The translations under genes and the position numbers were made by a program. A stretch of 6,091 nucleotides of DNA from Chloroflexota bacterium (GTDB lineage Bacteria; Chloroflexota; Anaerolineae; Anaerolineales; UBA11858), in the NCBI GenBank assembly GCA_003513015.1, contig DOTA01000310.1, positions 1 to 6,091 of the forward strand. The letters run 5' to 3'. Of this stretch, positions 1-5,160 are shown one piece after another. How positions within the stretch are numbered: the stretch's first letter is position 1; each line of letters begins with the position of its first letter. The notes beneath the pieces were generated by a model. That model had not been told where the DNA came from, searched no databases, and saw nothing but the letters and a program-made list of their open reading frames with translations.

Positions 1-483
1 CGCGACCGGGTGGAAACCGCCGCCCAACTCTATTTTGCGGGCAAAGTGGGAAAGCTGCTGATGAGCGGCGATAACCGCTTTGTGGATTACAACGAACCCC
101 AGGCCATGAAAGATTATGCCCTCGAATTAGGCGTGCCCGCTGAGGCCATCGTGCTCGATTTCGCCGGGCGGCGCACCTACGATACCTGCTACCGGGCGCG
201 AGCTATTTTCCAACTCGATGAAGCCATTTTGGTCACGCAGAGTTTCCATCTGCCGCGGGCCTTGATAACCTGCAACCAGCTTGGAGTTAAGGCCACTGGC
301 GTGGCTGCTCAAAACCACTATTTCTTGAAGCGCTCGCGGCTTTACTGGAACATACGCGAATTACTGGCAACCCCGGTAGCGCTCTGGGAAGTGTACGTAT
401 CTCAGCCGTTGCCTATTTTGGGCAATCCAGAACCCATTTTTAGCACCCAAATCCCATACAACCCCAACGGAGGCGAATCATGA
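1..483 (+). CDS. SanA/YdcF-like DUF218 domain protein, 5'-truncated by the window edge
   Basis: The last 160 residues of a DUF218-family protein (SanA/YdcF type) are visible. Seen: the frame is open from base 1 and begins RDRVETAAQLYFAGKV, followed by LLMSGDN, which matches the 'dR...A..LY..Gk...ll.SGd' block of SanA. Then come the conserved GRRTYDTCYRAR segment and TQSFHLPRAL, the usual 'vTq.fHm.RAl' motif. The GTG at 10 is a valine inside the conserved block and not a start; about 60-90 N-terminal residues, including the usual membrane anchor, should lie to the left. Known of the family: E. coli SanA is an inner-membrane protein of about 239 residues involved in envelope barrier function; the biochemical activity of DUF218 proteins is mostly unproven. 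The stop overlaps the start of the next gene (ATGA), so the two are probably co-transcribed and translationally coupled. Family assignment is confident, but the exact role is unknown. Confidence 0.87.
   Translation, partial: RDRVETAAQLYFAGKVGKLLMSGDNRFVDYNEPQAMKDYALELGVPAEAIVLDFAGRRTYDTCYRARAIFQLDEAILVTQSFHLPRALITCNQLGVKATGVAAQNHYFLKRSRLYWNIRELLATPVALWEVYVSQPLPILGNPEPIFSTQIPYNPNGGES
469..473 (+). promoter_or_regulatory. Ribosome binding site of the HD-domain gene
   Basis: GGAGG lies six bases before the ATG at 480, inside the last codons of the upstream gene. It fixes the start of the HD-domain gene and supports translational coupling through the ATGA overlap. Confidence 0.8.
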
Positions 484-1037
484 ACCGGGAAGAAGCCCTG
501 GCGATTGTCAACGAATATATTAAAAATGAAAACCTGCTGCGCCACATGCTGGCCGTCGAAGCCGCCATGCGCTTTTATGCCCAAATATTTGAGGAAGATG
601 AAGAACTATGGGGCCTCACAGGCTTGCTCCACGATTTTGATTGGGAGATTCACCCCACTCTGGATGAACACCCCCAGGCCGGGGAACCGCTTTTGCGGGA
701 ACGCGGCGTTCCTGATGAGATCATCCGCGCCGTTCTGAGTCATGCCGATCATACCGGAATTCCGCGTGATTCCGTTATGGAGAAAGCCCTCTTCGCCTGT
801 GACGAAATCACCGGGCTGATCACCGCGGTGGCCCTGGTGCGTCCCTCCCGTTCCCTCGCCGATCTCGAAGTCAAATCCGTTAAAAAGAAGTGGAAAGATA
901 AAGCCTTTGCAGCCGGTGCCAACCGCGATGAAATCGAACAAGGTGCACGGGAGTTCGGCATCGAACTCTGGGAGCATGTGGGTAACGTTATCATCGCTAT
1001 GCGGCGCATTGCCCCCGATTTAGGGCTGGCGGGGTAA
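480..1037 (+). CDS. HD-domain metal-dependent hydrolase, function unassigned
   Basis: This is a 185-residue cytoplasmic protein of the HD superfamily, whose members are metal-dependent phosphohydrolases. Seen: the metal-ligand pattern is complete, with H22 in NLLRHMLAVE, the H51-D52 pair in LLHDFDWE, H64, H88 in VLSHADH and D108 in FACDEITGL. The order and spacing match small HDIG-type proteins. The C-terminal half (about 109-185) is helical and carries a basic stretch, VKSVKKKWKDK. The start is set by GGAGG six bases upstream, and the first four bases overlap the stop of the DUF218 gene. Substrate is unknown; the family includes nucleotidases, cyclic-nucleotide phosphodiesterases and (p)ppGpp hydrolases, but no extra domain here points to one. 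The coupling suggests co-expression with the envelope protein without proving a shared pathway. Superfamily call is confident. Confidence 0.9.
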   Translation: MNREEALAIVNEYIKNENLLRHMLAVEAAMRFYAQIFEEDEELWGLTGLLHDFDWEIHPTLDEHPQAGEPLLRERGVPDEIIRAVLSHADHTGIPRDSVMEKALFACDEITGLITAVALVRPSRSLADLEVKSVKKKWKDKAFAAGANRDEIEQGAREFGIELWEHVGNVIIAMRRIAPDLGLAG

Positions 1038-1078
1038 ACCTAAACCTGCACTTTTTTAGCTTCATTAAGCATTCAGGG

Positions 1079-1109
1079 TAGGGGCGTCATTCAATGACGC
1101 CCCTATTTT
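1079..1109 (+). terminator. Palindromic hairpin with short T run after the HD-domain gene; possible dispersed repeat
   Basis: TAGGGGCGTCA (1079-1089) pairs perfectly with TGACGCCCCTA (1095-1105) across a five-base loop, TTCAA, and is followed by TTTT. It lies 41 bases after the stop of the HD-domain gene, which suits a Rho-independent terminator, though the T run is short. The TAGGGGCG...CGCCCCTA ends also resemble palindromes I recall as repeated between genes in some environmental bacterial genomes, so it may be a repeat copy acting as a terminator. The repeat status cannot be tested from one copy. Confidence 0.65.
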
Positions 1110-1202
1110 GATAACCAGAAGATGCAACCCAAACCCCTAATCTGCGTATACCTTCATAGATCACCACAAAATGATCAAATGATCCAACTACCCAACCTAT
1201 CT

Positions 1203-1207
1203 GGAGG
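1203..1207 (+). promoter_or_regulatory. Ribosome binding site of the lipoprotein gene
   Basis: GGAGG sits six bases before the ATG at 1214. It supports that start, which places a lipoprotein signal peptide directly at the N terminus. I see no convincing -35/-10 pair in 1106-1200. Confidence 0.8.
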
Positions 1208-1213
1208 TATCAC

Positions 1214-2080
1214 ATGTTTCCACAAAAGCTTTTCATCTTTCTCACTGCCCTGGCCCTGACAACCCTGGCTTGCGGCTTCACGGTCGATTTACCCACAACC
1301 AATATCAAAATCAGCCCTACGGTCACTGAAGATATTCTGGTGCCCGATCCTGACCCAAGTGCGCAGAGTATGGATGTTTCGCTTTCCTTTGGCGCGGGAG
1401 AGTTGATTATCAACTCTGGGGCTGAGGCCCTCATCGAAGGCACCGCCTCCTACAACGTTGAAGATATGAAGCCCAAAGTTGAAGTCACCAGCAATTCAGT
1501 TGACCTTTCAACCGGTAATTTGGAAATCAATGGCATTCCCCACTTTGAAAATACTATGAAAAACACCTGGAATCTCAAATTGAGTCAACGTCCCCTCAAT
1601 TTGAAAATTTCGGCGGGTGCCTACTCTGGGCAGTTTGAACTCGGCGGTTTAGCGCTCACCGCTTTGCGTGTGATGGATGGCGCTGCAGATGTAAAGCTCA
1701 ATTTTGCTGAACCCAACCAGGCCGTTATGGAATCGTTCCGCTACGAAACAGGCGCTTCTTCAGTTGTGCTCACCAAATTAGGCAATGCCAATTTTCGTTC
1801 CCTCGATTTTCAAGGCGGAGCAGGTAGCTACGAACTGGATTTCTCTGGCGATATGCAAGCCGATGCTACCGTACGGGTTGATACTGGCTTGAGTAGTTTG
1901 ATCATCCGCGTTCCCAATAACCTGAACGTGACCGTACATTTTGATGGTGCCCTTACCAATGTCGATACCCAAGGCTCGTGGGGCCAATCGGGCGGCCTGT
2001 ATACCCACAGTGGTGACGGCCCTAGCCTGGATATCACGATCAAAATGGGTGCAGGGAGCGTGACCCTCATCTCGCAATAG
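1214..2080 (+). CDS. Predicted lipoprotein with toast-rack/DUF4097-like repeated beta-strand units
   Basis: This 288-residue protein is probably exported and lipid-anchored. Seen: MFPQK, a hydrophobic segment (about 6-19) and TTLAC, with C20 as the likely lipidated residue; Thr at -3 is not ideal for a lipobox. A Pro/Asp/Thr-rich linker runs over about 26-50. Residues 53-130 (SLSFGAGELIINSGAEAL, then NVEDMKPKVEV) look like the toast-rack N-terminal domain as I remember it. From about 133 to 288, Gly-Ala-rich strand units recur roughly every 21-24 residues: GAYSGQF 135, GAADVKL 156, GASSVVL 180, GGAGSYEL 201, TGLSSLI 224, then GAGSVTL 279. This suggests a stacked beta structure. Known of relatives: such domains occur in LiaF-like and DUF4097 envelope proteins, many uncharacterised. 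No catalytic residues are apparent. Hairpins on both sides suggest a single-gene unit. The fold class is likely; the function is unknown. Confidence 0.85.
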   Translation: MFPQKLFIFLTALALTTLACGFTVDLPTTNIKISPTVTEDILVPDPDPSAQSMDVSLSFGAGELIINSGAEALIEGTASYNVEDMKPKVEVTSNSVDLSTGNLEINGIPHFENTMKNTWNLKLSQRPLNLKISAGAYSGQFELGGLALTALRVMDGAADVKLNFAEPNQAVMESFRYETGASSVVLTKLGNANFRSLDFQGGAGSYELDFSGDMQADATVRVDTGLSSLIIRVPNNLNVTVHFDGALTNVDTQGSWGQSGGLYTHSGDGPSLDITIKMGAGSVTLISQ

Positions 2081-2105
2081 AGCATGATATTGCCTAAATA
2101 AGTAG

Positions 2106-2141
2106 ACAGGGATACATGGATCATCCGTGTATCCCTGTTTT
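2106..2141 (+). terminator. Rho-independent terminator of the lipoprotein gene
   Basis: ACAGGGATACA (2106-2116) pairs perfectly with TGTATCCCTGT (2128-2138). The stem can be extended by a T-G wobble and by GGAT (2118-2121) against ATCC (2123-2126). The T run at 2138-2141 follows at once, with more T after one C. It lies 26 bases after the lipoprotein stop and ends before the fmt promoter, insulating fmt from read-through. Confidence 0.87.
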
Positions 2142-2184
2142 CGTTTATATCTGCCTCCTTTTCATTCCTGTTCCCCTGCTTTCA

Positions 2185-2193
2185 TGCTAGAAT
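2185..2193 (+). promoter_or_regulatory. Extended -10 promoter element of fmt, predicting a leaderless transcript
   Basis: TGCTAGAAT reads as an extended -10 box (TGn plus TAGAAT, one mismatch to TATAAT). It ends six bases before the fmt ATG at 2200, so the expected transcription start falls on or next to the A of the ATG. No Shine-Dalgarno sequence precedes the start. The TAG inside the box is in frame with fmt, so translation cannot begin further upstream. The -35 region (around 2165-2170, TTCCTG) is poor, as is usual for extended -10 promoters. Confidence 0.6.
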
Positions 2194-2199
2194 CTGCCC

Positions 2200-3117
2200 A
2201 TGAAAACCACAAAAATCGTCTTCATGGGGTCTCCCGACTTTTCCGTCCCGACTCTGTTATCTCTGGCCGAAAATTTCGAGATTGTAGGGGTGATTACCCA
2301 ACCGGAGCGCCCCGCCGGGCGCGGCCGGAAGTTGACTCCGCCCCCTGTGAAAATCCTAGCCGATGAGTTAGGCATCCCCACCCTGCAACCCCAAAGGTTG
2401 CACAAAGACCCCGGAGCGATGGCGCAACTGCGGGCGTGGAATCCGGATTTGATCGTGGTCGCGGCCTTTGGGCAAATCCTGAAACCTGAGGTGCTCGATT
2501 TACCCCCGCATGGTTGCCTGAACGTGCACGCTTCGCTGCTGCCGCGCTGGCGCGGGGCTGCGCCCATCAACGCTGCCATCTTGCACGGAGACATGGAAAC
2601 CGGCATCACCCTCATGAAAATGGATGTGGGCCTGGATACCGGCCCGATGATTGTTAGCCGCACGATCCCAATTTTGCCAGAAGATACAGCTGGTTCTCTC
2701 TTTGAGAAACTGGCCGCCCTGGGGGGCGAATTGCTGGCCGAAACCCTGCCTGTTTACTTGCGCGGCGAGCTTGTGCCCCAACCCCAGGATGATACTTTAG
2801 CAACGTATGCCCCCATGCTGCAAAAAACGGATGGCGAGTTGGATTTCAACCAGCCCGCTGAACAATTGGCGCGCCAGGTGCGCGCCTTTAACCCCTGGCC
2901 AGGGACATATTTCCAATCGTCAGGTACCCCTCTCAAGGTGCTGGCGGCGCATCCCCAGGGTAAGGGATTACACAAAATTGGAGAACACTCCATCCATGAG
3001 AATCTCCCCGCGCTGGGTACCCCCATAGGATTATTGGTTTTGGATGAAGTCCAGCCTGCTGGCAAAAAGCCCATGCCGGGTGAAGTCTTTCTGCGAGGAG
3101 CCAAAGATTGGGCTTGA
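2200..3117 (+). CDS. fmt: Methionyl-tRNA formyltransferase
   Basis: Fmt transfers the formyl group of 10-formyltetrahydrofolate to Met-tRNA(fMet) in the cytoplasm, making the bacterial initiator tRNA. Seen: 305 residues, close to the usual 310-315. The N terminus, KIVFMGSPDFSVPTLLSL, and VITQPERPAGRGRKLTPPPVK (31-51) are typical. The catalytic residues are N108 and H110 in LNVHASLLP and D146 in VGLDTGPM. SLLPRWRGAAPI (112-123) is the folate-site signature. The C-terminal tRNA-binding domain spans about 205-305, with DGELDF, RAFNPWPGTY (228-237) and VQPAGKKPMPGEVFLRG (284-300). The start is fixed because an in-frame TAG lies four codons upstream. There is no Shine-Dalgarno sequence; an extended -10 box abuts the ATG. 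def, the deformylase gene often next to fmt, is absent on both sides here, and fmt appears to be transcribed alone. Identification is secure. Confidence 0.98.
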   Translation: MKTTKIVFMGSPDFSVPTLLSLAENFEIVGVITQPERPAGRGRKLTPPPVKILADELGIPTLQPQRLHKDPGAMAQLRAWNPDLIVVAAFGQILKPEVLDLPPHGCLNVHASLLPRWRGAAPINAAILHGDMETGITLMKMDVGLDTGPMIVSRTIPILPEDTAGSLFEKLAALGGELLAETLPVYLRGELVPQPQDDTLATYAPMLQKTDGELDFNQPAEQLARQVRAFNPWPGTYFQSSGTPLKVLAAHPQGKGLHKIGEHSIHENLPALGTPIGLLVLDEVQPAGKKPMPGEVFLRGAKDWA

Positions 3118-3171
3118 GGCGGCTAAAAAGCAGAGCTCGGCATTATTCCATCAGATACGTTTCAAGTGGTG

Positions 3172-3214
3172 AAAAGGTCTGGATCATTTTTTGAAAATAG
3201 TCTTGACCTTTTTT
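3172..3214 (+). terminator. Weak candidate terminator downstream of fmt
   Basis: AAAAGGTC (3172-3179) pairs with GACCTTTT (3205-3212), ending in a run of six T (3209-3214). The 25-base loop contains a smaller ATTTT/AAAAT hairpin. It is 54 bases after the fmt stop and is the only T-run hairpin there. The long loop and AT-rich stem make it much weaker than the other terminators in the window. Confidence 0.4.
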
Positions 3215-3330
3215 GTTCGATTAGGTATTTGTTTTTCACCCTCACAAGAGAAAATCTCCGGACAGCATTGCTTCACTAAAAATTCAGTTTTGATTGGGAT
3301 CAGAAATTTTATCAATTTCAAGCCGCTTTC

Positions 3331-3360
3331 GTGAAATCCATGTGAATCCGTGTCATCTGC
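3331..3360 (+). repeat. Short degenerate tandem repeat of GTGAAATCC type
   Basis: Three consecutive related units are visible: GTGAAATCCAT (3331-3341), GTGAATCC (3342-3349) and GTGTCATCTGC (3350-3360). Similar 'ATCCGTGT' strings are, as I recall, scattered between genes in several environmental bacterial groups, but that cannot be confirmed here. No function is assigned. Confidence 0.45.
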
Positions 3361-3392
3361 ATATCTCTTATGTTTGTCAGGAACAGGTCTGA

Positions 3393-3401
3393 TGGTAAAA
3401 T
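3393..3401 (+). promoter_or_regulatory. Extended -10 promoter element of the phosphatase-reductase unit, predicting a leaderless transcript
   Basis: TGGTAAAAT is an extended -10 box (TGn plus TAAAAT, one mismatch to TATAAT). It ends seven bases before the ATG at 3409. The predicted transcription start therefore coincides with or touches the initiation codon, and no Shine-Dalgarno sequence lies in between. The arrangement closely matches the fmt promoter. It is the main reason to prefer the start at 3409 over the in-frame ATG at 3370. Confidence 0.6.
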
Positions 3402-3408
3402 CAGCCCC

Positions 3409-4056
3409 ATGTCTGACGAAAACCCCATCTTCAACATCACCTTACTGCGCCACGCCGAATCTGTGGGCAACGCCCAAGGTTACCATCAGGGACAGGCCGA
3501 TTTCCCACTCACCGAGCGCGGTCGCCAACAAGCCGCCGCCTTGGCTGAATACTGGCAAGCGCATGGGCAGATTTTCGATTATTGCGTAGCCAGCCCGCAA
3601 AGCCGCACGCGTGAAACGGCTGAAATTTTGGCCGGTGTGCTAGGCCTCGAAATCGAATACGATTCCCTGTGGTTGGAGCGCGATAATGGCGTTTATGCTG
3701 GTTTGCACCAGGATGAAGCCCGCCTGCGCTATCCTTATCCCGCCTTCCAGCCTATTTACCAGCGCATCGGGCAAACTGGCGAAAGCGAATGGGAACTTTA
3801 TATGCGCGGTGGCCGTGCTATTCAAAGCATCCTGCATCGTTCTCCCGCGCGCTATCTGGTTGTTTCGCACGGCGCAATTCTCAACATGACGCTGCGGGCG
3901 TTGCTGGGCATCACGCCGCAGGCCAACTTCCAGGGGGCGCGCTTCCGCTTCCGCAACACCTCCTTTGTCAGCCTCACGTATCGCCCCAGCAACCATCAAT
4001 GGACCGTGCACGGCGTCAATCAGCGCCCGCACTGGCCGGATGACGAAGGTGAATAA
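3409..4056 (+). CDS. Histidine phosphatase family protein (phosphoglycerate mutase-like)
   Basis: This 215-residue cytoplasmic protein belongs to the histidine phosphatase superfamily (branch 1), which removes or moves phosphate through a phosphohistidine intermediate. Seen: LLRHAESVGNAQG (12-24) carries R14 and the nucleophile H15; the usual RHG/RHGET reads RHAES, a common variant. LTERGRQQAAALAEYW follows at 35-49. SPQSRTRETAEIL (62-74) holds the phosphate-binding R66, LERDNGVYAGL (89-99) the acid-base region at E90, and VVSHGAILNMTLRALLG (151-167) the second histidine, H154. The frame is open to an ATG at 3370, but a -10 box at 3393-3401 directly before 3409 favours the shorter protein, which is also normal in length. 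Substrate cannot be read from the sequence; candidates include sugar phosphates, alpha-ribazole phosphate or 3-phosphoglycerate. The next gene begins one base after the stop, so they are probably co-transcribed. Confidence 0.93.
   Translation: MSDENPIFNITLLRHAESVGNAQGYHQGQADFPLTERGRQQAAALAEYWQAHGQIFDYCVASPQSRTRETAEILAGVLGLEIEYDSLWLERDNGVYAGLHQDEARLRYPYPAFQPIYQRIGQTGESEWELYMRGGRAIQSILHRSPARYLVVSHGAILNMTLRALLGITPQANFQGARFRFRNTSFVSLTYRPSNHQWTVHGVNQRPHWPDDEGE
4045..4052 (+). promoter_or_regulatory. Ribosome binding site of the reductase gene
   Basis: GAAGGTGA, a partial match to AAGGAGGTGA, ends five bases before the ATG at 4058 and lies within the last codons of the phosphatase gene. It favours 4058 over the in-frame ATG at 4040, which would overlap the phosphatase gene by 17 bases. 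Confidence 0.65.
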
Positions 4057-4057
4057 C

Positions 4058-5095
4058 ATGGATCAATTGCGTGTACTCTCGATTGGTGCCGGTGCCATTG
4101 GTACCTATATTGGCGGCAGCCTGGCTTTGCAGGGGCATGAAGTGGTGTTTGTGGAACGGCCCGAAATCGCGGCGGAACTGAAATCCCGCGGGTTGCATCT
4201 GACCCTCGCGGATGGCGACCACCACCTCCCGGAACCGCAGGTGCTCCCGTCCATGGAGGCAGCTCTCAGCCTGGGGGATTTTGACATCGCCCTCTTCGCC
4301 CTCAAATCCTACGATACACCGGCTTTTATTGAGTCTCTCTCTACTCTCAATTCCCCGCTCCCCTCTATCTTGTGCCTATCCAACGGCGTTGCCAACGAAC
4401 TCGCCCTCGAAGCGGCTCTCGGCTCCGAGAAAGTCATCACCGGGACGGTAACCACCGCCGTGGGCCGCCGCGCCGCGGGTGACATCATTTGCGAGCGCCT
4501 GCGTGGGGTGGGCGTGGCTGCCGGGCATCCCTTGTCGGAACGGTTGGTTGCCGCGCTGGATGGGGCTGGATTGAACGCCCAATTATTTCCCAAAGCGGAT
4601 GATATGAAATGGTCGAAGATGCTCACCAACCTGATCTCCAATGCCACCTCCGCCATTTTGGATCTGCCCCCGGCGAAGATTTTTGCGGACCCCCGTCTGT
4701 ACCGCATCGAGATCGAGCAACTGCGTGAAACCCTGGGGGTGATGCGGGCGCAAAATATCGGCGTTGTCGATTTGCCCGGCACGCCCGTGCGTTTGCTGGC
4801 TTTTGCGGTGCGCTATTTGCCCTTAGTTATTTCTCGCCCTCTGTTACAGAAAGCGGCGGGCGGCGGGCGCGGGGCGAAAATGCCATCCTTCCACATTGAC
4901 TTGCACAGCGGGCGCGGCAAATCCGAAGTTGATTATCTTAATGGGGCCGTGGTGCGTGCCGGGGAAGAAGTGGGCGTGGCTACCCCGGTCAACCGGTTGC
5001 TGACCGAAACTTTGCTGCAACTCACGCGCGGCGAAATCCCGTTGGAGGCGTTTGCCCACCAACCGGAACGCTTGCTGGCTTTGCTAAAAAATTAA
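4058..5095 (+). CDS. Ketopantoate reductase (ApbA/PanE) family protein
   Basis: The family reduces 2-dehydropantoate to pantoate with NADPH, in pantothenate and coenzyme A synthesis; some members act on other 2-oxo acids. Seen: 345 residues. The N-terminal Rossmann fold begins RVLSIGAGAIGTYIGGSLAL, with the GAGAIG loop at 10-15, and continues to DIALFALKSYDT (76-87), LCLSNGVANE and ITGTVTTAVGRR. The C-terminal helical domain carries WSKMLTNLISNATSAI, where K187 and N191 correspond to E. coli K176 and N180, and SEVDYLNGAVVRAG (289-302), with E290 matching E256. It is about 40 residues longer than E. coli PanE; the extra length lies mainly around 240-275 (hydrophobic, then Gly-rich AAGGGRGAK). 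The gene starts one base after the phosphatase stop. No panB, panC or panD is nearby, so true PanE activity is uncertain and no symbol is given. Confidence 0.92.
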   Translation: MDQLRVLSIGAGAIGTYIGGSLALQGHEVVFVERPEIAAELKSRGLHLTLADGDHHLPEPQVLPSMEAALSLGDFDIALFALKSYDTPAFIESLSTLNSPLPSILCLSNGVANELALEAALGSEKVITGTVTTAVGRRAAGDIICERLRGVGVAAGHPLSERLVAALDGAGLNAQLFPKADDMKWSKMLTNLISNATSAILDLPPAKIFADPRLYRIEIEQLRETLGVMRAQNIGVVDLPGTPVRLLAFAVRYLPLVISRPLLQKAAGGGRGAKMPSFHIDLHSGRGKSEVDYLNGAVVRAGEEVGVATPVNRLLTETLLQLTRGEIPLEAFAHQPERLLALLKN

Positions 5096-5112
5096 GTCCT
5101 GTGTTGATTTGT

Positions 5113-5156
5113 GAGGTCTGTTGCGGATGAAGTCCGCAACAGACCTCGATTTTTTT
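5113..5156 (+). terminator. Strong Rho-independent terminator of the phosphatase-reductase unit
   Basis: GAGGTCTGTTGCGGA (5113-5127) pairs perfectly with 5133-5147 over 15 bp, with a five-base TGAAG loop. GA and seven T (5150-5156) follow. It lies 18 bases after the reductase stop. The convergent - strand gene ends at 5161, but reading leftward the hairpin is followed by CACAAATCAACA with no T run, so it should terminate efficiently only in the + direction. Confidence 0.93.
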
Positions 5157-5160
5157 ACAA

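Larger units (their letters stand above)
3118..3408. other. AT-rich intergenic region between fmt and the phosphatase gene
   Basis: This 291-base gap is visibly richer in A+T than its neighbours. It holds a weak terminator candidate near its left end, a short degenerate repeat at 3331-3360 and the phosphatase promoter at its right end. I find no supportable gene, tRNA or known riboswitch. Besides the terminator stem, GGTGAAAA (3168-3175) can pair with TTTTCACC (3233-3240). The two pairings share the AAAA at 3172-3175, so they would compete. Confidence 0.7.

Noticed and set aside
606..977. A 123-codon open frame on the - strand opposite the HD-domain gene
   Set aside because: The complete HD metal-ligand set on the + strand explains this region; the antisense product has no recognisable domain.
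1108..1152. TTGATA (1108-1113) as the -35 box of a promoter for the lipoprotein gene
   Set aside because: No acceptable -10 box lies 15-19 bases downstream; TAATCT at 1138 is 24 bases away and TATACC at 1147 is further still.
2187..2663. A 158-codon open frame on the - strand opposite the start of fmt
   Set aside because: It lies wholly opposite secure fmt sequence, its product shows no recognisable motifs, and it would need to start inside the conserved fmt core. It is a coding shadow.
2941..3066. Possible internal deletion in the C-terminal domain of Fmt
   Set aside because: HPQGKGLHKIGEH followed by LGTPIGLLVLDEVQPAGKK can be lined up with the usual variable loop and the conserved end of the family. 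Total length is normal, so no deletion is needed.
3118..3408. A riboswitch, small RNA or short gene in the 291-base gap
   Set aside because: I see no conserved aptamer core, tRNA-like fold or ribosome-binding-site-led open frame with protein-like composition.
3965..4057. An N-terminal extension of the reductase by 31 residues
   Set aside because: The extension overlaps the phosphatase gene by 92 bases, precedes the Rossmann fold with unrelated sequence and has no ribosome binding site; the ATG at 4058 has one.
4309..4782. A 157-codon open frame on the - strand opposite the reductase gene
   Set aside because: The composition is low-complexity Ser/Arg/Ala, as expected from an antisense frame of a GC-rich gene, and the + strand frame holds the family motifs.
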